Numbered from the stretch's first letter, positions 9,976 to 18,252 are shown. The stretch is DNA of 54,237 bases from Novosphingobium sp. Chol11 (GCF_945870625.1 NZ_CAMBTS010000011.1:1-54237); one strand, 5' to 3'. A program made the numbers and translations. The notes: generated by a model from the letters alone, not told the origin.

Positions 9976-10563
9976 ATGGAAATCACCGGACGTTACGACT
10001 TGCCGTGCTCGCCCGAGGCGGCATGGGCGGCGATCAACGACACCGCAGTGCTCAAAGCCTGCCTCAAGGGGTGCGAGGCGCTCGAGCGGACCAGCGAGAC
10101 CGAATTTTCCGGCAGAGTTGCCGCAAAAATTGGCCCCGTCAGTGCACGGTTCGCTGGGACCATGCGACAGACGGAGATCGACGAGCCGCGCTCGTGCAAG
10201 ATGGAGTTTGAAGGACAGGGCGGGGTAGCCGGGTTCGCCAAGGGCAGCGCTTTTGTGACGCTGGAACCCCGGGAAGGCGGCGGCACGGCGCTCAGTTATG
10301 TTGCGCAAACCCAGATCGGCGGCAAGCTGGCCCAGATGGGTGCGCGCTTGATCGAAGGCACGGCCAAGGCCATGGCCGATGACTTTTTTGGAAAGTTCGC
10401 GGCCGTTCTGGCCGATGTGGAAGAGAGCGCTACGCCGAATGCTGCGGCACCGGAGGCTGGCGCGATCGCAGAAGCAATCGTCCGTAGCGGTGCGCGTCAG
10501 TGGCTAATTCTGGCCGGCCTTGGCCTAGCCGCCGTGGCCGGTGCGGTCTTCATTCTGCGCTGA
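9976..10563 (+). CDS. CoxG-like SRPBCC protein, membrane anchor of the hydroxylase
   Basis: A 195-residue CoxG-family (carbon monoxide dehydrogenase subunit G) protein. The SRPBCC domain spans about residues 1-145 and opens MEITGRYDLPCSPEAAWAAI. The C-terminus is a single membrane helix (WLILAGLGLAAVAGAVFI, about residues 175-193). In Oligotropha CoxG recruits CO dehydrogenase to the cytoplasmic membrane, and this copy probably does the same for the hydroxylase encoded just upstream. It begins 19 bases after the FAD subunit in the same operon and ends 19 bases before the convergent MarR gene. Confidence 0.88.
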   Translation: MEITGRYDLPCSPEAAWAAINDTAVLKACLKGCEALERTSETEFSGRVAAKIGPVSARFAGTMRQTEIDEPRSCKMEFEGQGGVAGFAKGSAFVTLEPREGGGTALSYVAQTQIGGKLAQMGARLIEGTAKAMADDFFGKFAAVLADVEESATPNAAAPEAGAIAEAIVRSGARQWLILAGLGLAAVAGAVFILR

Positions 10564-10582
10564 AGGGTTGCCTCGTTAGCGA

Positions 10583-11164
10583 TCAGCGCGGCTTTTCGGT
10601 GGGCACCTTGCCAGCAGTGTTGCGCTTGCGCCGTGATCCAGGCGCACTTGCGGTGGTTGCATCAAACATGGCTTCGAGTGCGACATCTGCACGCTTGAGT
10701 GCTGCGCGGACCCGGTCCAGATCATCCTCCCCGATGGCTGAGACCAGTTGCCCCACAACAGACCGACTGAGCTGGTTTGATCGCTGCGCGATATCGAGGC
10801 CGCGCTCGGTCAGGCGGGCGAAGACGATGCGTGAATCCTGCGCGCCAACCGTCCGGGTCAGATAGCCGAGACCCTCGAGCCTCTTGAGCTGGTGCGAGAT
10901 CGTTGACTGCGGCAAGGCCATTATCTTGACAATTTCCCCCGCCGTCATCGTTTCGCGTTCGAGCAACGCCACCATCATGCGCGATGTGACCAGATCGAGG
11001 CCCCATTCCTGAAACCACGGATTGCAGATGCGCGCCATGTGCTCGCCGATGCGATGGATCATGAACGACACGCGATCGACCAGCATCGGCAAGGCTGCCT
11101 GCTGATTGTCCGGGCTATTCGGGAGTGGTGAGAGGTTCGGTTTGCGAGCTTTGGTCATCGTCAT
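10583..11164 (-). CDS. MarR-family transcriptional regulator
   Basis: A 193-residue winged-helix regulator. The DNA-binding region reads TAGEIVKIMALPQSTISHQLKRL, an HTH followed by the wing around GAQDSRIVFARLTERG. MarR dimers usually repress catabolic or efflux genes and release DNA on binding an aromatic ligand. The start could be 11164 or 11158 (MTMTK); longer versions are unlikely. It overlaps the 3' end of the MFS gene upstream by about 50 bases, so the two are co-transcribed. Its position between the hydroxylase operon and the epoxide-hydrolase arm makes it the likely local regulator of the catabolic cluster (inference). The tail (GSRRKRNTAGKVPTEKPR) is basic and probably disordered. 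Confidence 0.88.
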   Translation of the reverse strand: MTMTKARKPNLSPLPNSPDNQQAALPMLVDRVSFMIHRIGEHMARICNPWFQEWGLDLVTSRMMVALLERETMTAGEIVKIMALPQSTISHQLKRLEGLGYLTRTVGAQDSRIVFARLTERGLDIAQRSNQLSRSVVGQLVSAIGEDDLDRVRAALKRADVALEAMFDATTASAPGSRRKRNTAGKVPTEKPR

Positions 11165-12377
11165 GTCCGCTAGGATAGCGCCCCAGCAGGGGCAATAACA
11201 CGGCCGCAGCAACGAAGAGTAGCGCCGAGGTCTGGAAACTTGCCTGATAAGAGCCTGTGCGGTCACGGATCAACGAGAACAGGGCCGGAGCAAGGGCGCT
11301 ACCTGTCGCAAGTCCGGCGTAAAGCAAAGCGTAGATTCTGGCGAAGTGCGCGAGGCCGAAATAGCGCGCGGTCAGGAAGGCCAGCAGATCAAGCTCCGCG
11401 CCAGCAGCAAGGCCGAGTGTCATGCAGCACGCTGCGAGCACGGCGATGTGGGAAGTGGACACCAGCGTCAGGCAGGCCGCAGCAGGGAGAAGCAGGATTG
11501 CGCAAGCGACGCCGGGTGCCCAGATCCGGTCAATCACGAATCCGACCAGAATCCGCCCCGGCACCATTGCCAGGCCCACCGTTCCTGCGAGAGCGGCGGC
11601 GGTGGCAGGCGCAAATCCGCGATCGGTGAACGCGGGCACAAGACCCGCGAGGACGCCGGACACTGCAAGGTAGCTGCAAAGGACCGATGCCGCGAGGACC
11701 CAGAACCGGTATCCGCGAAGGGCTGCGCGCACGCTTATGCTTATGGCCTTGCTATCAGTTTGCGTCCCTTCAGTTGCGCGGACGGCAGGCTTTGGCTTCA
11801 GCCAGAGCATGGCAACCGGCAACGATATCAGAACCGGCAGCAAGCCAACCAGAGCCACCGCGCGCTGCCAGCCGAACTGTGCGATCAGCACCGTTACCAC
11901 CATCGGCAGCGCGATGGCTGAAAGCGCCGTGCCCACCAACGCGAGGCCCAGCGCGGCTCCCCGGGCCTTGTCGAAGCTCGCGGTCACAACTTTGGACCAC
12001 AGCACCGGATTGGTGCCAGCCCCAAGGATCGCGGCCAGCGCGAAGCCGGCATAGAAAGTCCAGATCGATTGCGCCGATCCGGCGATCGCCATGCCCAGCG
12101 CAACGCCGAAGAAGCCCGGCAATGCCACAGCGCGGACGCCGAACCGGTCGATCATCCATCCCGTCAGCGGCGCAGTCAGCGCGCCGATCCCCGAACTGAA
12201 GGCAATGGCAAACTGGATGTCGGCGCGCGCCCAGCCTGTCGCCAGCGCGACCGGTTTGGTGATCGCGCCGATCGTATAATAGGGTACGGCAATCGCGCTG
12301 CCGGCAATGCCGAGCGAGCACGCTACCAGCAGCCGCCATCCTGCCTTTAATTCGGCAAGGCTGCCCGTTGCGGTCAA
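11115..12377 (-). CDS. Major facilitator superfamily transporter
   Basis: A 420-residue inner-membrane protein with about twelve hydrophobic helices. The loop 2-3 motif characteristic of MFS proteins is present as GWMIDRFGVRAVALPG. The family resembles the oxalate/formate and monocarboxylate antiporter-like MFS members, but no substrate can be read off. The only usable start is a TTG at 12377: the frame is open back to a TGA at 12432-12434 without ATG or GTG, and the next Met is well inside the protein. It is followed by the overlapping MarR gene. In context it may import a pathway substrate or export an intermediate. Confidence 0.87.
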   Translation of the reverse strand: MTATGSLAELKAGWRLLVACSLGIAGSAIAVPYYTIGAITKPVALATGWARADIQFAIAFSSGIGALTAPLTGWMIDRFGVRAVALPGFFGVALGMAIAGSAQSIWTFYAGFALAAILGAGTNPVLWSKVVTASFDKARGAALGLALVGTALSAIALPMVVTVLIAQFGWQRAVALVGLLPVLISLPVAMLWLKPKPAVRATEGTQTDSKAISISVRAALRGYRFWVLAASVLCSYLAVSGVLAGLVPAFTDRGFAPATAAALAGTVGLAMVPGRILVGFVIDRIWAPGVACAILLLPAAACLTLVSTSHIAVLAACCMTLGLAAGAELDLLAFLTARYFGLAHFARIYALLYAGLATGSALAPALFSLIRDRTGSYQASFQTSALLFVAAAVLLPLLGRYPSGHDDDQSSQTEPLTTPE

Positions 12378-12688
12378 CCAGCTTGTCCAGCAGTCGTTAG
12401 CATCACCGTACCAAGTCCTTCTAAAGCAAGTTCATACCCGCAGCCCAGGCGCATCGGCAGCGGGCGGCAAATGGCTGATCTCGATCAGGAACCCGCCTTC
12501 AAGGGGCGGGGCGATCAGCCTTTCCAGCGCGATTTGTGACCTGGCTTCGCGGATGCAGTCGCTGGTACATGCATGGCGGGCTGTTTCTCTCGTGGCCCTA
12601 TTTATTGTATTGATTTCGAAACTTCACAAAGCGGGAGCGTCATGTCAAGTGTTCGGCAGGATTGCAAGTTAGGCAGGGGGGCAGGCCA
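12378..12688. other. Divergent intergenic region, MFS / epoxide-hydrolase-like genes
   Basis: No complete gene is present. The minus strand from about 12612 down to the stop at 12432-12434 is an open frame with no start codon. It encodes a protein-like peptide containing EARSQIALERLIAPPLEGGF and ending LPPAADAPGLRV. This may be the C-terminal scrap of a lost gene, although its family is not recognised. A palindrome TTTCGAAA (12614-12621) within ATTGATTTCGAAACTTCAC is a candidate regulatory site. The promoter of the + arm should lie here. Confidence 0.35.
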
Positions 12689-13069
12689 TTGTCGGAAGAT
12701 GAAAAATCTTCGCCCACGGCTAAGGTTTTGTCTTTTTGCGGCGCGTGGACAGGCCCAGACATGGACCGGGTGATCAGTCACTTTGGCGATGATATCGTTT
12801 ATCACAACATCCCGATGGAGGCATTGTCGGGCCTCGCTGCGGTCGAGAGCTATCTGCGTGCGGCAGGTCCTTTCGAGCACTGCGCTTGGGAGGTGCGCGC
12901 CGTTGCCGAGAACGGTGAGCATGTGCTCACCGAACGGATCGACCGGATGACAGTGCGAGGACGGATGGTGGCTTTACCGGTGATGGGCACGTTCCGGGTA
13001 CGCGGCGGGCTCATTCGCGAATGGCGCGATTACTTCGATCTGGCGAGCTACCAGGCGCAACTGGCTTGA
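12689..13069 (+). CDS. Limonene-1,2-epoxide hydrolase-like protein (SnoaL fold)
   Basis: A 126-residue protein resembling limonene-1,2-epoxide hydrolase. The catalytic set of that family can be placed: Tyr38 and Asn40 in YHNIP, Arg83 and Asp85 in TERIDRM, and Asp114 in WRDYFD. In the characterised enzyme an Asp-Arg-Asp triad activates water to open an epoxide. The conserved PVMGTF and RGGLIREWRDYFD stretches also match. The chosen start is TTG at 12689, preceded by AGGGGGG at about 9 bases; another TTG at 12662 is possible, and the next ATG lies too far inside. It is followed 9-27 bases later by the SDR gene. With two P450s nearby, an epoxide intermediate is plausible (inference). Confidence 0.78.
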   Translation: MSEDEKSSPTAKVLSFCGAWTGPDMDRVISHFGDDIVYHNIPMEALSGLAAVESYLRAAGPFEHCAWEVRAVAENGEHVLTERIDRMTVRGRMVALPVMGTFRVRGGLIREWRDYFDLASYQAQLA

Positions 13070-13096
13070 CGCAAACTGATGAAATGGGGGGCGGGC

Positions 13097-13858
13097 ATGA
13101 AACTGGGGCTTGAGGGAAAGATCGTTCTGGTCAGCGCTGGCAGCCAGGGCATTGGCCTCGCTGCGGCGCGGGGGTTCCATGCCGAAGGCGCGCAGGTCGC
13201 GATCTGCGGGCGGAACCAATCCCGCCTCGATGCGGCCAGCGCGCTCTTGCCGGGCGCTCTGGCCATCGCGGCCGACGTGACCAATGCCGATGATATCGCG
13301 CGGGTCTGCAGCGACGTGGCGGCCCGGCTCGGACCCGTCGACATTCTGGTGAACAATGCCGGAGGCCCGCCGCCCGGGCTGTTTCAGGATCTGGCGGATC
13401 AAGACTGGCAGGATGCGGTCAATCTGACCTTGATGTCGGTCGTACGGATGACCCGCGCGGTGCTGCCTGCGATGCGGGCGCAGCGCTGGGGGAGGATCGT
13501 CAATGTCTCGTCGTTCGGCGTCAAGCAGCCCGTCCCGCGCCTCACGCTCTCCAACAGCGTGCGCATGGCGGTGCTTGGCTGGGCCAAGACGCTTTCGGAG
13601 CAGGTCGCGGCCGACAATGTACTGGTCAATACGGTTTGCCCGGGATGGACCGAGACTGGCCGGATCGCCGGTCTGCTTGGCCCCCGCGATGAACCCAACC
13701 CGGCCCGCGATGCCATTCTGGCCGATATTCCGCTTGGCCGTTTTGCCAAAGCGGATGAAATCGCCAACATGATCGTGTTTCTGGGGTCCGCGGCAGCCAG
13801 CTATGTCACGGGGACCGCAATTGCCGTCGATGGCGGTGCAAGCAGAGGGTATGCCTGA
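13097..13858 (+). CDS. SDR-fold protein lacking the catalytic Tyr and Lys
   Basis: A 253-residue Rossmann-fold protein of the short-chain dehydrogenase superfamily, closest in look to the FabG-like subgroup with atypical active sites. The cofactor loop is SAGSQGIG rather than TGxxxGIG, and VNNAGG is normal. Ser138 is kept (NVSSF), but the expected YxxxK reads SNSVR, so Tyr is Ser152 and Lys is Arg156. The C-terminus YVTGTAIAVDGGASRG is typical. Such proteins occur near aromatic and steroid catabolic genes, and their reaction is not settled. An alternative start at 13079 adds six residues; 13097 has a strong purine-rich GGGGGGCGGG just upstream. The stop is separated by one base from the next start. 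Confidence 0.85.
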   Translation: MKLGLEGKIVLVSAGSQGIGLAAARGFHAEGAQVAICGRNQSRLDAASALLPGALAIAADVTNADDIARVCSDVAARLGPVDILVNNAGGPPPGLFQDLADQDWQDAVNLTLMSVVRMTRAVLPAMRAQRWGRIVNVSSFGVKQPVPRLTLSNSVRMAVLGWAKTLSEQVAADNVLVNTVCPGWTETGRIAGLLGPRDEPNPARDAILADIPLGRFAKADEIANMIVFLGSAAASYVTGTAIAVDGGASRGYA

Positions 13859-13859
13859 C

Positions 13860-14867
13860 ATGAGCGTGGCCAACAGTGGTCTTCAAGGCGCACGCGTCAT
13901 CGATATTCACGCCCATGCGGTGCTGGAGGAAACCTTCGGCGGGGCCGGGGCTTTCGGGCCGGAACTTTACGCGGAGGCCGACGGGGTGCCGGTGTTTCGC
14001 ATCGGGGACTACCGCCTGCGCGGGGTGCGATATCGCGGCAGTCCGTTCATGGAACCGGCGCTGCGCATCGCCGCAATGGACCGGATCGGCATCGACTGGC
14101 AGTTGCTCTCGCCCAACCCGCTCACCTATTTCCACTACATTCCCGCCGACGAGGCGATCCGTTTCTGCCGCGTCCACAACGATGCGCTGGCGGCTGTCGT
14201 GGCGCAGTTTCCGGACCGGCTCGGTGCCGCCGCTGCGCTGCCGATGCAGGATGTGGGAGCCGCCATCGCGGAACTGCGCCGCACGGTGCGCGAACTTGGG
14301 TTTCGCGCCGCCTATATCGGCGCGGACATGCCCCACGGGCTCTCCGATGCAGTGATGGACCCGTTTTACGACGCCGTGAGTGCGTTGGATGTGCCCTTGT
14401 TCATCCATCCGGCCTCGGCTGGGATCGACGGCCCGCCTGGCCCTGCCTCGCTCGGCCTGTTCGAGCTTGATATCACGGTCGGCTTCGCGATGCAGGAAAC
14501 GGTTGCGCTCGCCACGTTGCTGTTTGGCGGAGTGCTGCACCGCCATCCCGCGCTCGATATTTGCATCAGCCATGGCGGCGGCGCGATCAGCCTGCTGTGG
14601 GGACGGCTGCGCCATGCCGCGCACAAACGCACTTGGGTCCCGGAGCATCTGCGGCCCGAGGGCCGGTTCGAGGAGACCTTGCAGCGCATCTGGTACGACA
14701 TCCACATGCACGACAGTCAGTCGCTTGACTTGCTGATCGCGCGGGTCGGGCAGGAACGGCTGGTCTATGGCACCAACTTTGCCGGTTGGGATGCGCCGCA
14801 GAGCCTCGATACCCACGGCATGGAGCCTTTGCTGGCTGACAATGCGCGGCGGCTGCTGCGCGGCTAA
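13860..14867 (+). CDS. Amidohydrolase-2 family protein (ACMSD / resorcylate-decarboxylase-like)
   Basis: A 335-residue TIM-barrel metal-dependent hydrolase or decarboxylase of the family that includes aminocarboxymuconate semialdehyde decarboxylase. Metal ligands His17 and His19 (DIHAH), His183 (LFIHPAS) and His238 (ISHGGG) are present. The final family Asp, normally in GTD, is Asn306 here (VYGTNFAGWD), with Asp311 five residues later as a possible substitute. In characterised relatives this group decarboxylates or hydrolyses cyclic acids. The start at 13860 lies one base past the SDR stop, with AGAGGG about 11 bases upstream; an alternative ATG at 13851 sits directly on that motif. Its 3' end overlaps that of the convergent SDR gene by 4 bases. 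Confidence 0.85.
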   Translation: MSVANSGLQGARVIDIHAHAVLEETFGGAGAFGPELYAEADGVPVFRIGDYRLRGVRYRGSPFMEPALRIAAMDRIGIDWQLLSPNPLTYFHYIPADEAIRFCRVHNDALAAVVAQFPDRLGAAAALPMQDVGAAIAELRRTVRELGFRAAYIGADMPHGLSDAVMDPFYDAVSALDVPLFIHPASAGIDGPPGPASLGLFELDITVGFAMQETVALATLLFGGVLHRHPALDICISHGGGAISLLWGRLRHAAHKRTWVPEHLRPEGRFEETLQRIWYDIHMHDSQSLDLLIARVGQERLVYGTNFAGWDAPQSLDTHGMEPLLADNARRLLRG

Positions 14868-15619
14868 CTCCGCGTCAGGCCAAGGCCGAGGCCGCCGTCG
14901 ACATCCAGAATCGCGCCGGTAACCCAGGGCGCGGTGATGAGGTATTCGGCGGCTTGGGCTACATCGATGCCTTGGCCAATGTGATTGATCGCTTGCAATG
15001 GCAGCATGGCGGTCAGGCGTTCGCGTGCTTCGGCCTCGGTCAAGAGGCCCGCGCGCACGTTGATTTCGGTGAGGACGCCGCCGGGGACAATGCAGTTTAC
15101 GCGGATCGACCGATCGCCGAGTTCGGCGGCGAGCACTTGCGTCAAAGTCTGCGCCGCCGCCTTGGTGGCAGCATAGGGTGATGCGCCGGGAAAGGCCCGC
15201 CGCGTGTGGCTCGATCCGAAGAACAGGATCGATCCGCGGGTCTGCGCCAGATGCGGCACGGCAAGGCCAGACAGCATCATTGCACCGACGACATTCGAAT
15301 GGAAAATTCCAAGCAGCTGGGCTTCGTCCAGTTCGGTCAGCGGACCCCGATACATATTGCCGGCATTGTTAATCAGCACGTCGAGTTTGCCGCCGTTGGC
15401 CAGTGCGGCCGCGATCATGGCAGCGCGGTCAGCCGCCACGGTCACGTTGCCTGTCACGGCCGCGCACCCGATGTCAGCGGCCACCGCGCGGACCTTGTCG
15501 GTGCGCCTGCCGCTGATCGTGACACGGGCACCTTGCGCCACGAAATGCCGCGCCATCGCTTCGCCAAGTCCGGAACCACCGCCGGTGATGAGAATGCTTT
15601 TGCCTGCAATGTCAGTCAT
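14864..15619 (-). CDS. Short-chain dehydrogenase/reductase
   Basis: A 251-residue classical SDR. It has the NAD(P) loop TGGGSGLG at the N-terminus, NNAG in strand 4, Ser in FFGSSHTRR and the catalytic YAATK. It presumably oxidises or reduces an alcohol/ketone intermediate of the pathway. The start at 15619 (MTDIAGKS) has GGAGA upstream and overlaps the stop of the ThuA-like gene (ATGA). It is the last gene of the minus-strand P450 operon. The substrate is unknown, and three SDRs in one cluster suggest successive redox steps. Confidence 0.9.
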   Translation of the reverse strand: MTDIAGKSILITGGGSGLGEAMARHFVAQGARVTISGRRTDKVRAVAADIGCAAVTGNVTVAADRAAMIAAALANGGKLDVLINNAGNMYRGPLTELDEAQLLGIFHSNVVGAMMLSGLAVPHLAQTRGSILFFGSSHTRRAFPGASPYAATKAAAQTLTQVLAAELGDRSIRVNCIVPGGVLTEINVRAGLLTEAEARERLTAMLPLQAINHIGQGIDVAQAAEYLITAPWVTGAILDVDGGLGLGLTRS

Positions 15620-16305
15620 GTCGGATCTCCGCGCAGCCATTCGAGCAATCCTGCTAGGATCGCAGCATGCGCCGGATGCTGCAGCGAAGCCCCGTCATGC
15701 CCCAGCGTGTCGACCGCGACTTTTCCAGTGCCGCACATCCTGCGCCAGACCACCGGGACCGCGCCATGTCCGGCATCGGCAGCGGCCAGAACCTCGCAGT
15801 CGCTGGCAAGGTCAAGGTTGTGATAGACCTCGTCTGCCAGCGTGAAGCGGCGTTCGCCTGCGCTGATCGCGGCTCCGGCGAATGTCAGTTCGGCGCTCAC
15901 ATTGCCAAGAGGCGGATGGAAGGAGTGGTCCCAGTTCCAGCCACCGCCGAGCAGATCGATCCAGCCGGGCTGGTTGTCCCAGCAAATTACGGCGGTATGC
16001 ATCGCGAGCAAGCTGCCGCCGCCTGCAACATGGTTTGCGATCCGCGCCATGTCCGCATCATCCAGCAAGGCGCCCCATTCTGCGCGATCTGCGGCGTGGC
16101 GTTCGGCCTGGGTCATCGACCAGCGCAGTGCGTTGACGGCAAGGATACTGCGACGACCGGAGACTAGCGTCAGCGCTTCAGAAATGCTCGAGGTGAGCGT
16201 GGTCCGCAGCCCCATGCCTTGCGCAATGCTTGCCAGCGCTGCCGACGATTCGGCAAACGGATGCCGGTAACCATCGCTGTAGATGACCAGATGGGGTTCA
16301 TTCAT
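15616..16305 (-). CDS. ThuA-like domain protein
   Basis: A 229-residue protein of the ThuA (trehalose-utilisation) class-I glutamine amidotransferase-like fold. Visible family landmarks are LVIYSDGYRHPF at the N-terminus, GGGSLLAMHTAVICWDNQPG in the middle, DEVYHNLDL, and VPVVWRRMCGTGKVAVDTLG near the end. The biochemical role of ThuA proteins is poorly defined; some take part in sugar or steroid-like ketone metabolism. It lies between two SDR genes with overlaps on both sides (8 bases upstream, 4 downstream), so it belongs to the P450 operon. No classical nucleophile Cys of glutamine amidotransferases is seen at the expected elbow. Confidence 0.8.
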   Translation of the reverse strand: MNEPHLVIYSDGYRHPFAESSAALASIAQGMGLRTTLTSSISEALTLVSGRRSILAVNALRWSMTQAERHAADRAEWGALLDDADMARIANHVAGGGSLLAMHTAVICWDNQPGWIDLLGGGWNWDHSFHPPLGNVSAELTFAGAAISAGERRFTLADEVYHNLDLASDCEVLAAADAGHGAVPVVWRRMCGTGKVAVDTLGHDGASLQHPAHAAILAGLLEWLRGDPT

Positions 16306-17044
16306 TGCCGCGTGGCAGGTTCTTGAGCACGGCGTGAGTCACGCCGCCATCGACCACCAGATCATGCCCGGTGATATAGCTGCCCGCCGCGCTGTCGAGG
16401 AAGCAGATGGCATTGGCGATGTCCTCGGGCGTGCCGAGGCGGCCAAGCGGCACCCCGGCGGTGCGGCTGGCCCGCACTTTGGGGTCGGCATAGATCGGTG
16501 CGGACATGCCGCCATCGACGAAGCCGGGAGCCACACTATTGAAGCGCAGCCCGTGGCCACCATACTCCAGCGCGAATTGCTTCATCAATTGCAGCACGGC
16601 GCTTTTGGTTGCGGGATAGGCTCCGGCACCGGGTCCGGGGCTATAGGCATTGATCGAAGTGAGCGAGACGACATGGCCCGACCCGCGCGGGATCATGCGC
16701 CGCACCGCCTCACGCGTGACCGCAAACACCCCGATCAGATTGATATCTACAACCTGGCGGAACGCCTCGACTGACAGCTCGCCGAGTTGGCCGAAACGCA
16801 CGATCCCCGCATTGTTGACGACAAGGTCGGGCACGTCGCCGAAGGCATCGAACAAGTCGCTGACCGCAGCGGCATCGGACACGTCGGCGAGATGGCCAGT
16901 CAGGTGCTCATGGGAAGCAGCCAGCGCGGCAACGCTGTTGGCATTCACATCTGCAATGGCAACGCGGTATCCCGCAGCGAGCAGGGCTTTTGCAATTGCA
17001 GCGCCGATTCCTGCGCCGCCACCCGTCACAAGCGCAAGCTTCAT
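16298..17044 (-). CDS. Short-chain dehydrogenase/reductase
   Basis: A 248-residue classical SDR with TGGGAGIG near residue 7, VVNNAG, Ser in SLTSINAYS and the catalytic YPATK. The C-terminal YITGHDLVVDGGVTH is the standard tail. The start ATG overlaps the stop of the upstream P450 (17041-17044), and its 3' end overlaps the ThuA-like gene by 8 bases. In this operon it probably acts on a product of the P450s, such as an alcohol (inference). Confidence 0.9.
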   Translation of the reverse strand: MKLALVTGGGAGIGAAIAKALLAAGYRVAIADVNANSVAALAASHEHLTGHLADVSDAAAVSDLFDAFGDVPDLVVNNAGIVRFGQLGELSVEAFRQVVDINLIGVFAVTREAVRRMIPRGSGHVVSLTSINAYSPGPGAGAYPATKSAVLQLMKQFALEYGGHGLRFNSVAPGFVDGGMSAPIYADPKVRASRTAGVPLGRLGTPEDIANAICFLDSAAGSYITGHDLVVDGGVTHAVLKNLPRGNE

Positions 17045-18252
17045 GAATGGCGATCCTTTGTGAACTGTAACGGGAAGGAGCCCCAGTTGGGGCGTTTTGT
17101 GCTTGCATCGGCCACCGGCGGATCGCTGGCGATCGTTCGCGCACCGCAGCGCAGAAGCTCACCCACCACCAGCGCGACAATGCCGAGTTGGGCCTCGTTG
17201 GGGTCGGAGCCGGGCTTGGCCACGATCCCGCCGTCCAGCTCGCGGCCCAGGCAGGTGTGCAGCCCGATGCCGAAGGCGAGGCCCGAACGCAACACATTGC
17301 CAGGGATGACGCGGTCGGGATTGAACTGGTCCGCATCCGAGCCAAAGACCGCCACATCGCGGTTCGCCCGGAACAAGTCGAGCTCGATCCGGTCGCCTGC
17401 CTCCAGTTCACCCGCGCCCGCCACATGCATTGGGCAAGTCGTGCTGCGCCAGGCCTCGTGGCTGGCGGGATGCAGCCGCAGCGATTCATGCGCACAATGC
17501 TGCACGAAGATCGCGTTATCGAGGCGGGCCCAGCGCGCCGCATCATAGCCTGCCCAGTGCAGGATCTCGTGGAGCGCATGGACAATCGCATTGGCGGTCG
17601 AATGCGCGCCTGCCTGCATGTAGAACGCGATCTCGCGCAAGATCTGGTGTTCTTCCAGTTCCAGCGCATCATTGCCCATGAGCAGCGTCGTTAGCACATC
17701 GCGCGGCAACTCTGCTTCGGAGAGTTCACCTGCCGCGCAGGCCGCGATCAGCGCGCGGCGCCGGGCCAGCGAGGGTTGGAAAAAGTCCCTGTCGAAATCC
17801 GCCATCACCGCTGAAACCTCGCGGTTGATGTCGGCATGGTTGCGGGTCGAATGGACCATTGTGGCCCCTTCGCTGAGCTTCTTCGTGATGGCGATGAGGC
17901 GCTCGGTTTCCTCAGCTGTTCGCAGCCGCCGGTCGATCCCGGCAAAATCCGAGGTCAGGTTTACCGTCAGTCGGTAGCCGAGCTGGATCAGATCACCGCC
18001 CCCAGCGGCGCGGTAAGGCGCCATGGTTTCCCCCAGCGTTTTGGGGAAAACCTCTTTCTCATAGTAGTGGAAGAAGTTGCGACGAAACACCCTGACCTCG
18101 ACCGTGCGCCGCCGCCCATGCTCCTCGCCATGAAGTGTCAGAAGCACCCCGTCCATGACGACTTTGCCCGCATCATAAAGCGCTTGCTTGAGATCGCGGT
18201 TGCGGAGGGCCGTTTCGCAATCGCTGAACGAGGTGATGCGGTGAATGCTCAT
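17041..18252 (-). CDS. Cytochrome P450 (second of a tandem pair)
   Basis: A 403-residue soluble bacterial P450 monooxygenase. The heme loop FGIGLHTCLGRE carries Cys334 as iron ligand, and the K-helix ExxR is Glu256-Arg259 (ESLR). The I-helix motif reads AGAHST (214-219): the acidic residue that normally precedes Thr and helps deliver protons to bound oxygen is His217. It is a clear paralogue of the next gene, sharing LYDA, EEHGRRR/AEHRARR, VFR(R/K)N, NLT.DF.GIDR and other blocks, so the pair arose by tandem duplication. Start overlaps the previous stop by one base (TGATG). No ferredoxin or ferredoxin reductase gene is adjacent, so electrons must come from elsewhere. Confidence 0.92.
   Translation of the reverse strand: MSIHRITSFSDCETALRNRDLKQALYDAGKVVMDGVLLTLHGEEHGRRRTVEVRVFRRNFFHYYEKEVFPKTLGETMAPYRAAGGGDLIQLGYRLTVNLTSDFAGIDRRLRTAEETERLIAITKKLSEGATMVHSTRNHADINREVSAVMADFDRDFFQPSLARRRALIAACAAGELSEAELPRDVLTTLLMGNDALELEEHQILREIAFYMQAGAHSTANAIVHALHEILHWAGYDAARWARLDNAIFVQHCAHESLRLHPASHEAWRSTTCPMHVAGAGELEAGDRIELDLFRANRDVAVFGSDADQFNPDRVIPGNVLRSGLAFGIGLHTCLGRELDGGIVAKPGSDPNEAQLGIVALVVGELLRCGARTIASDPPVADASTKRPNWGSFPLQFTKDRHS

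Noticed and set aside
8934-9986. Minus-strand frame of 350 codons opposite the hydroxylase FAD subunit
   Set aside because: Antisense shadow with no family similarity; the sense gene has both FAD motifs.
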